Positions 26,601 through 35,003 of a DNA stretch of 64,000 nt are shown here, in pieces. The notes beneath the pieces are model-generated. The model had not been told where the DNA came from and made no database searches. It saw only the letters and a list, made by a program, of their open reading frames with translations. The translations under genes were made by a program, and so were the position numbers. This DNA is from Burkholderia sp. Ax-1724. GTDB taxonomy: Bacteria; Pseudomonadota; Gammaproteobacteria; Burkholderiales; Burkholderiaceae. Each line of letters begins with the position of its first letter. Position 1 is the stretch's first letter. The stretch is taken from the NCBI RefSeq assembly GCF_011752995.1, contig NZ_VWWL01000002.1:62001-126000 (forward strand). Direction: 5' to 3'.

Positions 26601-26838
26601 GCTTTTCAAGGTTGCACTATTCTGCGTGCTGTTCCGCATCTCATTGGCCTACGTCCACACATACCCGATGCCTATGCCAGAAAGCCAGGGTATTGCTTGG
26701 TTGCATGCGGCAAATCGGCTCGGGATTCGCGACCCGGACGATTTATACATACCCGTTATCCTGGTAGTCAATCTGTTCGTTGCCGCATTGCTCTATATGG
26801 CGATCATGAAGCTATGGCGGCGGTATCGCTCAAAGTAG
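26581..26838 (+). CDS. Putative immunity membrane protein (locus A)
   Basis: An 85-residue protein with two predicted helices: about residues 8-27 (VALFCVLFRISLAYV) and 57-78 (IPVILVVNLFVAALLYMAIM). They are separated by about 30 residues that would face the periplasm (PESQGIAWLHAANRLGIRDPDD). Basic ends suggest both termini are cytosolic. The ATG overlaps the last 20 bases of the frameshifted effector, whose GAGG sequence provides the ribosome site. It is related to the proteins at 29610, 51324, 51828 and 52332. Immunity to the Tlde1-like effector is inferred from overlap, topology and co-occurrence, not from a known family. Confidence 0.65.
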   Translation: MATLARKLFKVALFCVLFRISLAYVHTYPMPMPESQGIAWLHAANRLGIRDPDDLYIPVILVVNLFVAALLYMAIMKLWRRYRSK

Positions 26839-26914
26839 AGCCACATCATGCAAAAGCCCGGACGCTACACACCGTCCAGGCTGGTGCGGCCCTCCGTAGC
26901 GGGTGCGGTTGGCG

Positions 26915-27238
26915 TTACGCGGTAACTTCAAAAATGTTTTCGTTGATGTAGCGGCTAATTGCAGGTTTCAGGGTTCCGAATCCGGTACGCTTGCAAAGCG
27001 CCTCAAATTCCGTAATGTTCGCAGTCGCTATATATCGGGTGTCCAGATAGGCGCGCGCGATGATGACGGCGCAATCCTCGCCTACCTTGTCGCCGTTCGA
27101 CATTTCATAACCCTTGATGATGCACAATCCGCAGCAGGCGCAAATTTTCCAGGTGTTGCGCGGAGGCGAAACCTTTTTACCCGAAAGAAAATCAACAGCG
27201 CGATCATCAAACATCCTGAGTTGGCGAATCAATTGCAT
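26915..27238 (-). CDS. Hypothetical protein with a CACCG zinc-type motif
   Basis: A 107-residue protein that I do not recognise. It has ICACCGLCI (closely spaced Cys) near residue 35, then KVGEDCAVIIARAYL and a C-terminal ISRYINENIFEVT. AAGGGGAA precedes the ATG at 27238. The base composition is lower in GC than the flanking operons. It resembles small phage or mobile-element proteins. It lies convergently beside the frameshifted surface-protein gene. Confidence 0.6.
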   Translation of the reverse strand: MQLIRQLRMFDDRAVDFLSGKKVSPPRNTWKICACCGLCIIKGYEMSNGDKVGEDCAVIIARAYLDTRYIATANITEFEALCKRTGFGTLKPAISRYINENIFEVTA

Positions 27239-27297
27239 GTCGTTCCCCTTGCCCGCGTACCAGTGGGCAGAATTGGAGGCGCTGGGTGGTCTGAAGC

Positions 27298-28114
27298 ATG
27301 TCGTTATACGCAACGTGCCCGTCGTTCGGCGACGGCGGAGATAACGGCAATGACGACAACCCAAAGTCCGGCGGCACCCAGCCCTATTCGGTCGCCTACA
27401 CGGATCTCAATGCAGGCGCGGGCATTAGCGGAACGCCGTGGGCCGGCGCCTCGTTCGTCGACAACATGCCGACCAAAACCAATGCGCAGACGCTGACGCA
27501 AAGCGGCTGGACAGGCCAGATCACCTACGGCGTTTCCGGTAGCCCCAAAACCTTGCAGGTCAACAATACGGCCAGCGCCAACCTGAGCCCGATCGGCATC
27601 GTCGGCAATACGTCGGTCCGCCTCTTCGATCCTGACGACGCGACCGGCACGCCGCTCGGCACGACCACCGAGCCGAATCTCGACGGCGCGTTCGAAATCT
27701 GCGCTCCGGCTCCCGCAGGCAGCATCAGCGACAACGGCTATGCGGCCACGGACATCCTGATTACCGGCAGTGCAAGCCAGGTCACGAACGTCGCCGAGCT
27801 GGCGGGCAAGAGCTTCGTGTTCAACCAGTACTGCGACCCGATCAATCAGGCCGCGCCGCAAACGCTGACGTTCGACTCCGCCGGCAATGCCAGTTTCGAG
27901 CTGTACGGGCTCGACCAATTCCGGGCCGCTGACTGCCGTGCCGATTCCCGCCGCAGCGTTCCAGAGCGCCATGACCGGCACACCCTATGGCGACGCGCAA
28001 CAGGGACAGACGCTCTGGACGGTCTACCGCTTCGTGACCGCGACACAGACCGTGAAATACGTCGTTGTGGAGCGGGGATCCGCGGACGGCAACTACATCG
28101 GCATGTGGTACTGA
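27298..28114 (+). pseudogene. Surface/lipoprotein-like gene, 5'-truncated and frameshifted
   Basis: The frame from 27298 contains GDGGDNGNDDNPKSGGTQPYS, the Gly/Asn/Asp-rich stretch that commonly follows the lipid-modified Cys of lipoproteins, but no signal peptide precedes it. Strand-rich sequence follows to about 27910. There the reading continues in another frame (NSGPLTAVPIPAAAFQSAMTG) to a natural end at GNYIGMWY and TGA 28112-28114. So at least one indel lies between about 27890 and 27930, and the 5' end is lost. I do not know the family's function. Confidence 0.6.
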
Positions 28115-28173
28115 GCCCGGGCGCATCGACGTGCCGTGCAGCCCCAGCCGGCACGACACGCCGATGCGAGCCG

Positions 28174-29214
28174 CTACCGCTCTGGCGCTACGCGCAGGCT
28201 GTCGTGATACTCCCGCATGTCCTGCGGCGCGAGGCCGTAAGCACGCCGGAATGCCCGCGTGAAATCCGATGCGCTTCTGAAGCCGTGCGCATAGGCGACG
28301 TCCCGCACCTGTACACCAGGCCACGCGACGAGTTCCGCGGCGGCGGCACGCAGGCGCACATGGCGGATATAGGCGCCCAGTCCCCCGTCGTGCTCAAACA
28401 GGCGATAGACCGTGGGCCGCGAAAGGCCCAGCGACTCCACGACCCGCTCGGGCGAAAGATCGTCGTCGTGCAGGTTCGTCTGCACGTAGCGGCGCGCCTG
28501 GTCGAACGCCATGGCCCGCGCGAGCGCAACCTTGCTGCCCTTCAGCCCCGCCTGTTCGCCGAACGTATCCGCGATCTGCAGCACGATCTCGCGCAGAACG
28601 CGGTAGGCGTCCCAAGGCGCCATGCGGCGTATCTGCGCGGCAAACGACAACACGCGGCCCGTCAGATAACGCACCGCGGGCAGGTGCGGCGAGAGCGCGC
28701 GTCCATGCAGGGCCGAGGGGTCGGGAAACACGTCTTGCAGCAGTTCGCCCGGCAGAAAAATCGTGACGTGCCGGCAAGGCGCGCGCCGGCACTGCACCGG
28801 CTGGTCGAGATCGACAGCGAAGATGCCGCCTTCGAGCACCGCGTCCTTGCGCTTGCCCAGATAAACGAGCTCGCTGCCGTGCGTGTCGCCCAGGAACACA
28901 TGGAAGACGATACTGCGCGCGTTGTCCCGCGAGATTCGCGCGATCGTGCGGTCTTGCGTGATGCGGTCCGTGTAGCAATCGGCAAACAGGAATTCGCCCA
29001 CGACGTAGCGGTCGATCCAGCCTCGAAACGGCTGCCTGTGCTCATCGCGCGTCGTCAGGAGATCGACCACGCCGATCATGCGCTCGCACCACGCCAGAAG
29101 CTGCTGCGAGGCGGGCAGCGCGGCAACGTCGAAATGCTGGTGCACGATTTCGAGCTGCCGGGCCGGGTCGAGGGTGACGGGTAGATCCTGAAAGTGTGTC
29201 TTGACGGCGGACAT
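28174..29214 (-). CDS. AraC-family regulator
   Basis: A 346-residue regulator. The N-terminal part (about 30-200) resembles the AraC-binding-like sensor of the AraC_binding_2 type. The C-terminal AraC DNA-binding domain has LSPERVVESLGLSRPTVYRLFEHDGGLGAYIRHVRLRAAAAEL and VAYAHGFRSASDFTRAFRRAYGLAPQDMRE. It stands alone within the accessory island, and no obvious target gene adjoins it. Confidence 0.88.
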   Translation of the reverse strand: MSAVKTHFQDLPVTLDPARQLEIVHQHFDVAALPASQQLLAWCERMIGVVDLLTTRDEHRQPFRGWIDRYVVGEFLFADCYTDRITQDRTIARISRDNARSIVFHVFLGDTHGSELVYLGKRKDAVLEGGIFAVDLDQPVQCRRAPCRHVTIFLPGELLQDVFPDPSALHGRALSPHLPAVRYLTGRVLSFAAQIRRMAPWDAYRVLREIVLQIADTFGEQAGLKGSKVALARAMAFDQARRYVQTNLHDDDLSPERVVESLGLSRPTVYRLFEHDGGLGAYIRHVRLRAAAAELVAWPGVQVRDVAYAHGFRSASDFTRAFRRAYGLAPQDMREYHDSLRVAPER

Positions 29215-29464
29215 GGCGAAAATTCAGTGGATCAGCCGGACAAGCGGAAAAACCGCTTTGCCTGCTCATGCGTGGCAAAGCAGTCATGATAGACGCATCT
29301 GCTTTTTCAAGCGGCGGCAATCATCGCGGCGCTCGAACCCGATTACTCGCCCACCTTGAAGATCGACACCGCCGCCCGTGGCGTTTCGGCCTGATTGGCC
29401 GTCGCCGGCGCCGCGAACGCGATTTCTCCCATGATGTCTGTGCCCCCTTGAAGCGTGCCTTGTG

Positions 29465-29540
29465 CGGGCTTTTTGGGATGACGTTAATTCTCGTCAATTC
29501 ATATTCTTCTTGGCCCCGGATCACGGCCTCATCTTCCATC
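29465..29540 (+). repeat. Dispersed repeat, copy at locus B
   Basis: About 75 bases related to 50583-50660, including the identical 17-mer TTAATTCTCGTCAATTC. Here it lies directly before the 3' remnant of an effector gene. At 50.6 kb it lies about 165 bases upstream of the intact effector. This suggests that locus B was once a full unit whose effector body was deleted. Confidence 0.6.
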
Positions 29541-29560
29541 ATTATGCAACGCCTATCCCT

Positions 29561-29629
29561 GCCCGCAATTCAGGGCTTAACGCCGACGGAATAATTGAGG
29601 TTATGACGCATGACAACACTTGCCCATAG
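29561..29629 (+). pseudogene. 3' remnant of a Tlde1-like effector (locus B)
   Basis: The last 22 codons of the effector family are left: ARNSGLNADGIIEVMTHDNTCP and a stop. Compare VRNSGLHAYGTIEVVTYGNTCP in the intact protein. The remnant carries the GAGG that serves the overlapping immunity-like gene, which may be why it survives. Confidence 0.75.
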
Positions 29630-29864
29630 GGTATTCAAGATCGCCCTGTTCATCGGGCTCTTTCTTATTTCAGTTCGTTATATCCCGCTATCGAACGAGT
29701 GGTCGACAAGCGAAACGCGTGCATGGTTTGCCGCTTCGGATTTGCTCGGTGTCCGCGATCCCGATGACCTGTATTTCGCGGTGTGGCTGACCGTCGAACT
29801 GATCGCGGCAGTGCTTGCCTATGCGGCGATCATGAAGCTATGGCGGTGGTATCGCACGAAGTAG
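29610..29864 (+). CDS. Orphan putative immunity membrane protein (locus B)
   Basis: An 84-residue paralogue of the protein at 26581: MTTLAHRVFKIALFIGLFLISVRYI, a periplasmic loop ending LGVRDPDDLYF, then VELIAAVLAYAAIMKLWRWYRTK. It keeps the two-helix plan and the RDP(D/E)DL motif. Its effector is reduced to 22 codons, so it is an orphan. It is followed by a strong terminator at 29867. An orphan immunity gene could protect against effectors of other strains (inference). Confidence 0.68.
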   Translation: MTTLAHRVFKIALFIGLFLISVRYIPLSNEWSTSETRAWFAASDLLGVRDPDDLYFAVWLTVELIAAVLAYAAIMKLWRWYRTK

Positions 29865-29866
29865 AA

Positions 29867-29898
29867 AAAGCCCCGGCAACGGGGCTTTCTTTTTGTTT
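29867..29898 (+). terminator. Intrinsic terminator after the orphan immunity gene
   Basis: AAAGCCCCG-GCAA-CGGGGCTTT (29867-29888) followed by CTTTTTG. A 9-bp stem, tetraloop and T-run directly after the stop make this the clearest intrinsic terminator in the window. Confidence 0.88.
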
Positions 29899-29999
29899 TG
29901 GATAGTGCCTACGCGAGCCCCACCGCGTAGCGCGCGGGTCCACTGCCGAAGTGCACGCTCAACACCTGCCCTGTCCACTCGTACCCGGGGCCGCGATCT

Positions 30000-30803
30000 T
30001 CAGACCCGATGAATATGAAGACCGCCGTCGATATGAAAAGAATCGCCCGTGCTGAACGGGAAACAGCCCGACGCCAATGACGCAACGGCCTTGCCGATCT
30101 CGTCCACGGCTCCCCAGCGCGGGATCGGCGAAAAACCTTGCCGCAGCTTCTCGTCGTAATCGGCCTGCGCCACTTCCGTCATTCTGGTCTGAAAGATGCC
30201 CGGCCGCACCTCGTACACCGGTACGCCAAGCTCGCCGAGCCGCGCGGCGAACAGCTTCGTTACCGTGGTCAATGCCGACTTCGAGATGCAGTACTCCGCT
30301 CTGTTCGGCGCGATCAAAAATGCGTTCGCCGAGGAGATATTGATGATCGAACGGGCGCGCCCTTCGGCATCGGCGTCCGCCGCAAAACGGCGAGCGAGGC
30401 GTTGCGTCAGAAAGAACGTGCCACGCAGGTTGATGTTCAGCAGCCGGTCAAAGCTCTCGGGCGTGACATCGAGCAGGTCGCCGCGTTTCTCCACGCTCAC
30501 GCCCGCATTGTTCACGAGGCAATCCACGCTCCCCAACGACGCCTGCACTTCGTCGAGCAGCGCGTCATGTCTGCCGAGGTCGGCGATGTTCGCCTCGAAG
30601 AAAGCCGCGCGCCGCCCCGCTGCCCGTATCGCGTTCAGCGTTTCGTCGGCGTCGCCATCGTGCTCCAGATCCGCGATGGCGATATCGAATCCGCTTGCGC
30701 AAAGCGCTCTCGCGATTGCGGCGCCGAGCCCGCGCCGGCCACCCGTAACCAGCGCAACCGGAGTCGATGAAACTTTCTTTTCGAGGGTAGGGTTCATATG
30801 CAC
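30000..30803 (-). CDS. Short-chain dehydrogenase/reductase
   Basis: A 267-residue classical SDR with a complete catalytic set: nucleotide motif GGRRGLG, NNAG, Ser in INISSANAF, and YCISK. GIFQTRMTE and DGG at the end are standard. ADLEHDGD after strand 2 has an acidic residue, suggesting NAD preference. It probably oxidises or reduces a sugar acid or 3-oxo compound in the region led by DenD and OtnK. The start may be 30803 or, two codons in, 30797. It is followed downstream by the accessory island. Confidence 0.85.
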   Translation of the reverse strand: MHMNPTLEKKVSSTPVALVTGGRRGLGAAIARALCASGFDIAIADLEHDGDADETLNAIRAAGRRAAFFEANIADLGRHDALLDEVQASLGSVDCLVNNAGVSVEKRGDLLDVTPESFDRLLNINLRGTFFLTQRLARRFAADADAEGRARSIINISSANAFLIAPNRAEYCISKSALTTVTKLFAARLGELGVPVYEVRPGIFQTRMTEVAQADYDEKLRQGFSPIPRWGAVDEIGKAVASLASGCFPFSTGDSFHIDGGLHIHRV

Positions 30804-30833
30804 ATTGCCGGGGAAAGGATGTCTGTTCGGTAC

Positions 30834-31805
30834 TTACGCGCTCAAGCCTTCATCGGCCAGGTACGCGCGAATGACGTCGGCGAAGTTCTCGTCACCGGCG
30901 AGACCGAGCGCATGCGCACGCGCGACGTCCCACTGGCCCGGCCAGCTCCCCACGATCTTTTCGACGCGCTCGTCGCGTTGCCAGTCGATGCGCGCCACGG
31001 CTTCGTCGCCCGCTACTTCGCGCAGCGCCGCGATCATCTCGTTCACGCTCACGGACAGGCCCGGCAGATTGATGACCGGCCGGTTGCCGAACTTCGCGCG
31101 ATCGATCTCGCAACCGGCGATCAGCGCCTTGACCGCGCTCTTCGGCGACAACAGCCACAGGCGCGTTGCGCCGTCGACGGGGCACACCGAGCGCTCGCCG
31201 TTCAGCGGCTCGCGGATGATGCCGCTCGCGAACGAAGAGGCCGCCGCGTTGGGCTTGCCCGGCCGCACGCTGATGGTCGGCAGGCGCAGCACGCGGCCGT
31301 CGACGAACCCGCGACGCGAGTAATCGCACAGCAGCAACTCGGCAATCGCTTTCTGCGCGCCATACGACGACTGGGGATTGAGCGCGGTGTCGTCCTGCAC
31401 TACATCGGGCAACGCGCCGCCGTACACCGCAACCGAACTCGTGAACAAGACGCGCGGTGCATGACCCGCGGCACGACACACTTCGAGCAATGCGCGCGAG
31501 GCGTCGAGGTTGATCCTCATGCCGAGATCGAAGTCCGCCTCTGCCTGGCCGCTCACGATCGCGGCGAGGTGGAAGACGGCTTCCGTGCCCGTGTCGATGT
31601 AGCGCTCCAGCACCGCGCGATCGGAGATGTCGCCGGTCACGGCTCGCACGCGCGCATCGCCGAGCAGACGGTCGTTGGTCGGGCGGGCCACGTCGAGCAG
31701 CACGACTTCCGTGATGGTCTTGCCGTTCAGCGTGTTGCCCGCGAGCAGCTGGCTCGCGAGACGCTGGCCGAGAAAGCCGGCGCCACCGGTGATAAGGATC
31801 TTCAT
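30834..31805 (-). CDS. denD: NAD-dependent D-erythronate dehydrogenase-like epimerase-fold protein (DenD)
   Basis: A 323-residue extended SDR. GGAGFLGQ is at residues 7-14, VVLLDVARP and FHLAAIVSG follow, and the active-site pair is in SSYGAQK. The overall sequence resembles DenD, which oxidises D-erythronate at C2 to 2-oxo-tetronate in the tetronate pathway. Its neighbour OtnK supports this. The start at 31805 (MKILITGG) is chosen; the frame to 31889 has no function. OtnI and OtnC, the usual isomerase and decarboxylase partners, are not seen in the window. Confidence 0.83.
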   Translation of the reverse strand: MKILITGGAGFLGQRLASQLLAGNTLNGKTITEVVLLDVARPTNDRLLGDARVRAVTGDISDRAVLERYIDTGTEAVFHLAAIVSGQAEADFDLGMRINLDASRALLEVCRAAGHAPRVLFTSSVAVYGGALPDVVQDDTALNPQSSYGAQKAIAELLLCDYSRRGFVDGRVLRLPTISVRPGKPNAAASSFASGIIREPLNGERSVCPVDGATRLWLLSPKSAVKALIAGCEIDRAKFGNRPVINLPGLSVSVNEMIAALREVAGDEAVARIDWQRDERVEKIVGSWPGQWDVARAHALGLAGDENFADVIRAYLADEGLSA

Positions 31806-31942
31806 GGGGTTCGTTCCAGGTGTGTTCGGAGGTAGGGTTGGCCGGCCAGGGCCTTCGGATACGCGGGCTTTCGTGACCGGGCGAATCAATCAGAATCAGG
31901 CGAATTCAAAAGCGGATGTAAGCATGGCGCAGAGGCGCGCAA

Positions 31943-33223
31943 TCACAACGCGCTCAACGCTTTCGCGAAGAAATCGATCGCGCCGAAATTGCCGGACTTG
32001 AGTGCAAGCGCGAGCGGCGCATCGCCGGTATTCGCATCGATGGACTGCGTCGCCGGTACGCCGGGATCGATCTGCGGCCCGATGCGCAATGAACGCACGC
32101 CGAGCGCCTGCACGACCGCGCCCGACGTCTCGCCGCCCGCGACGACGAACTTTCGCACGCCTTCGTCGCGCAATGTGCGCGCGATGGACGCGAGTGCGTC
32201 TTCGACGAGATACCCCGCCTTCTCGACGCCGAGTTCCTTCTGTACCGCCTTCACTTCGTCCGGCGACGACGTCGCGTAGATCAGGACGGTTTCATCGTTT
32301 TTCATATGAGCACGCGCGAATTCGACGGCCTGTTCGACCACCGCCTCACCGCGCGACAACGCCAGCGGATCGATGCGAAAGCCCGGCTTCGACGCACGCC
32401 ACTGCGCAACCTGTGCGTTCGTCGCTTTCGACGCACTGCCTGCCAGCACCACCGACTTGCCTTCGATCTTCGGCAGATCGGCCGCATGCTCCGCGTGCTC
32501 CAGCAGATTCGCCGCGCGGAAGTTGGCCGGCAAGCCAAGCGCGATGCCCGAACCGCCCGTAATGAGCGAAAGATCGCGGCATGCTTCTCCGAGCACGAAC
32601 AGATCTTCGTCGCAAATGGCATCCGCAATCGCAACACGTACGCCGTCTTTTTTCAGCGCTTCGATGCGTGCGCGAATCGCCTCGGCACCCTGCGCGATCG
32701 TGTCGTAGCGGATCAGTCCGACCTTCGAGCGGGTCTGCCGCTGCAAGACGCGCACGAGGTTCGCATCGCCCATCGGCGTGAGCGGATGATTTTCCATTCC
32801 CGACTCGTTCAGCAGCACGTCGCCGACGAACAGATTGCCGCGAAAGATCGTGCGACCATTTTCTGGAAACGCGGGGCAAGCGATCGTGAAATCGTCTTTC
32901 AACGCATCGAGCAACGCGTCCGCGACCGGACCGATGTTGCCTTTGTCCGTCGAATCGAAGGTTGAGCAATACTTGAAGAAGAACTGCCGGCAGCCTTGAG
33001 CGCGCAGCCATTCGAGCGCTTCGAGCGACTGGCTGACCGCGGCGTCGGCCGCGATCGTACGGGACTTGAGGGCGACCACGAGCGCATCGGCCTCAAGCGG
33101 CGCGCCGCTCGCCGGCACGCCGATGGTCTGAACGGTGCGCATGCCGCCGCGCACGAGCATATTGGCGAGATCGGTCGCGCCGGTGAAATCATCGGCGATA
33201 CAGCCGAGCAGTGCCTGCGCCAT
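31943..33223 (-). CDS. otnK: 3-oxo-tetronate 4-kinase (OtnK, DUF1537 family)
   Basis: A 426-residue kinase of the four-carbon acid-sugar kinase family: LLGCIADDFTGATDLANMLV at the N-terminus, FKYCSTFDSTDKGNIGPVADAL, GSGIALGLP, VLAGSASKATNAQ and VVAGGETSGAVVQALG. OtnK phosphorylates 3-oxo-tetronate at O4 before decarboxylation. It is a distant homologue of the kinase half of the fusion at 20679. The start at 33223 has GGGAG upstream. Precedes denD in transcription by about 140 bases. Confidence 0.87.
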   Translation of the reverse strand: MAQALLGCIADDFTGATDLANMLVRGGMRTVQTIGVPASGAPLEADALVVALKSRTIAADAAVSQSLEALEWLRAQGCRQFFFKYCSTFDSTDKGNIGPVADALLDALKDDFTIACPAFPENGRTIFRGNLFVGDVLLNESGMENHPLTPMGDANLVRVLQRQTRSKVGLIRYDTIAQGAEAIRARIEALKKDGVRVAIADAICDEDLFVLGEACRDLSLITGGSGIALGLPANFRAANLLEHAEHAADLPKIEGKSVVLAGSASKATNAQVAQWRASKPGFRIDPLALSRGEAVVEQAVEFARAHMKNDETVLIYATSSPDEVKAVQKELGVEKAGYLVEDALASIARTLRDEGVRKFVVAGGETSGAVVQALGVRSLRIGPQIDPGVPATQSIDANTGDAPLALALKSGNFGAIDFFAKALSAL

Positions 33224-33407
33224 TATTTCGCTCCCTTCGGGACTTCCATGTCCGCAAAAATCCTGATAACCGCAAGAACCATCCTGGCCTCCAAGGCCAG
33301 CGGCAACCGCCGCGCCTCGCTGCAAACCTGTCTGCACCAAGCGAACCGACCCGGCCGGTCGTGTCGTTCGACTCATGCCGCCGGGTCGATGATGCCACTA
33401 CTGATGA

Positions 33408-34259
33408 TTACTGCTCGCCCCAACGGCCGACGACCTGCTCCTGCACGCCGAGACCCTCGACGCTCAGACGCATCACATCGCCGGGCTTGAGATACTTTTC
33501 CGGCTTCATGCCGAGCCCGACGCCCGGCGGCGTGCCCGTGGTGATGACGTCGCCCGGCTCCAGCATCACGAACTCGCTGATGTACGACACGAGCTTGCGG
33601 ATCGGGAAGATCATGTCGGACGTCGACGAGTTCTGGATACGCTCGCCGTTCAATTCCAGCCACAGCGACAGGTTCTGCACGTCGCCGGCTTCGTCGCCGG
33701 TCACGAGCCACGGGCCGAGCGGGCCGAACGTCGGCGCCATCTTGCCCTTGACCCACTGCCCGCCCTGTTCGAGCTGGAACGCGCGCTCCGAGACGTCGTT
33801 GCACACACAATACCCTGCGACGTAATCGAGCGCATCCTGCTCGCTGACGTTGTGCGCGCGCTTGCCGATCACCAGTGCGATTTCCACTTCCCAGTCGGCC
33901 TTCGTCGACTTCAGCGGCAGCAGCACGCGGTCATTCGGGCCGCAGATGCAGGACGGCGCCTTGTTGAAGAGGATCGGCTCCGCGGGAATCGGCGCATTCG
34001 TTTCGATGGCGTGCTGTACGTAGTTCAGACCCACGGCAATGAAGTTGCCCGGACGCGAAATGCACGCGCCAATGCGAGGATTGCCCTCGACGACGGGCAG
34101 CGTCGCGAGATCCAGCGCGCGGATTGTCTCGACGCCGTTGTCGGCGAAGAACGCCGGATTGAAGTCGCTCACATGCGCCGACAGGTCGCGAATCTTGCCT
34201 TCCTGATCGACCAGACCGGGCTTTTCCTGCCCCGCGTTACCAAAACGTACCAGTTTCAT
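33408..34259 (-). CDS. Fumarylacetoacetate hydrolase-family protein
   Basis: A 283-residue FAH-fold metalloenzyme. ADWEVEIALVIG supplies two metal Glu residues and YCVCNDVSER the Asp. The KGKMAPTFGPLGPWLVT and GVITTGTPPGVG-like DVITTGTPPGVGLGMKP segments are family signatures. Members hydrolyse or decarboxylate oxo acids, such as 2,4-diketo-3-deoxy sugar acids or fumarylpyruvate. It sits between OtnK and a DUF4286-like gene in a minus-strand run, so a diketo sugar acid is a fair guess. Confidence 0.87.
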   Translation of the reverse strand: MKLVRFGNAGQEKPGLVDQEGKIRDLSAHVSDFNPAFFADNGVETIRALDLATLPVVEGNPRIGACISRPGNFIAVGLNYVQHAIETNAPIPAEPILFNKAPSCICGPNDRVLLPLKSTKADWEVEIALVIGKRAHNVSEQDALDYVAGYCVCNDVSERAFQLEQGGQWVKGKMAPTFGPLGPWLVTGDEAGDVQNLSLWLELNGERIQNSSTSDMIFPIRKLVSYISEFVMLEPGDVITTGTPPGVGLGMKPEKYLKPGDVMRLSVEGLGVQEQVVGRWGEQ

Positions 34260-34292
34260 GATGGATTTCCGTTATGCAAGGATGAACACCGA

Positions 34293-34973
34293 TCAGCGCG
34301 ACTGCCCCAGTCTGCTGATCTCGAGGGTATAGATCTGACAGGGGTCGCCTGCCGCCGAGTACTGCTGCCAGTCGACGTCGCCCAGCGCGCGCGCCGTTTC
34401 GCTCGCACCGTGTTCCGTCGTGCATTCGATCAGAAGCACACGCGATGGCACCGCGAACGCGCCGCCGCGATGTTGCGCCTCCGTCGTTTTGACGTTGCTC
34501 GCATCCGTGTCGGCGGCGAACAGGTGGGCGGCCACCACATCCGGCCGCTTCAGGATGCGCGGAAACAGCTCCTGCGCGACGAATTCGATCAGCCGCTTCG
34601 CCGCGCCCTCTTCCACGCGCAGTTGCAGCGTGATCGCATAGGCGCCGGTGCTATCGCCAGTGGAATGCTCGATCTGGCAGATCGAGCGCGCGGTATTGCG
34701 GAAATGCTTGACGTTGGCCTGCGTCGACGGCGCCGGATTGTTCAAGCGTTCGAGATAGGCGGGCCCCGTCAGCGTATCCAGATCGACGGCCTCGTAGACC
34801 GTCAGCCATTCGGGCGACGCACTCGCGCCGCGATAACGGCGGCCGCGCAGGAACCCGTCGATCGACAGGCGTTCAGGAATATGGTCCTTGTTGTGCCATT
34901 CGTAGAAGTCCGCTCGCGCCTCTTCAACGATATCGTTCCAGATGAGAACGAAGGCGGAACCCAGCAACGACAT
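34293..34973 (-). CDS. DUF4286-like protein, copy 1
   Basis: A 226-residue protein with two ferredoxin-like alpha/beta barrel repeats. The first has FVLIWNDI..ADFYEWHNKDHIPERLSIDGFLRGRRY and PEWLTVYEA, followed by YLERLNNPAPST, NVKHFRNTARSICQIEHS. The WH..HIPER pattern resembles EthD/Dabb dimeric barrels. A clear paralogue lies at 43752 in the same region. No reaction is known to me; an isomerase or lactone-handling role would fit the fold but is unproven. Confidence 0.72.
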   Translation of the reverse strand: MSLLGSAFVLIWNDIVEEARADFYEWHNKDHIPERLSIDGFLRGRRYRGASASPEWLTVYEAVDLDTLTGPAYLERLNNPAPSTQANVKHFRNTARSICQIEHSTGDSTGAYAITLQLRVEEGAAKRLIEFVAQELFPRILKRPDVVAAHLFAADTDASNVKTTEAQHRGGAFAVPSRVLLIECTTEHGASETARALGDVDWQQYSAAGDPCQIYTLEISRLGQSR

Positions 34974-35003
34974 GATGGATGTCTCCGGTTGTGATGACGA
35001 CGG

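Noticed and set aside
27298..29184. 628-codon plus-strand frame as one gene
   Set aside because: Only the first part (to about 27910) resembles a surface protein. The rest is antisense to the well-supported AraC gene.
29268..29594. Plus-strand 108-codon frame before the orphan immunity gene
   Set aside because: It mixes intergenic sequence, the dispersed repeat and the effector remnant in a different frame, so it is not a real gene.
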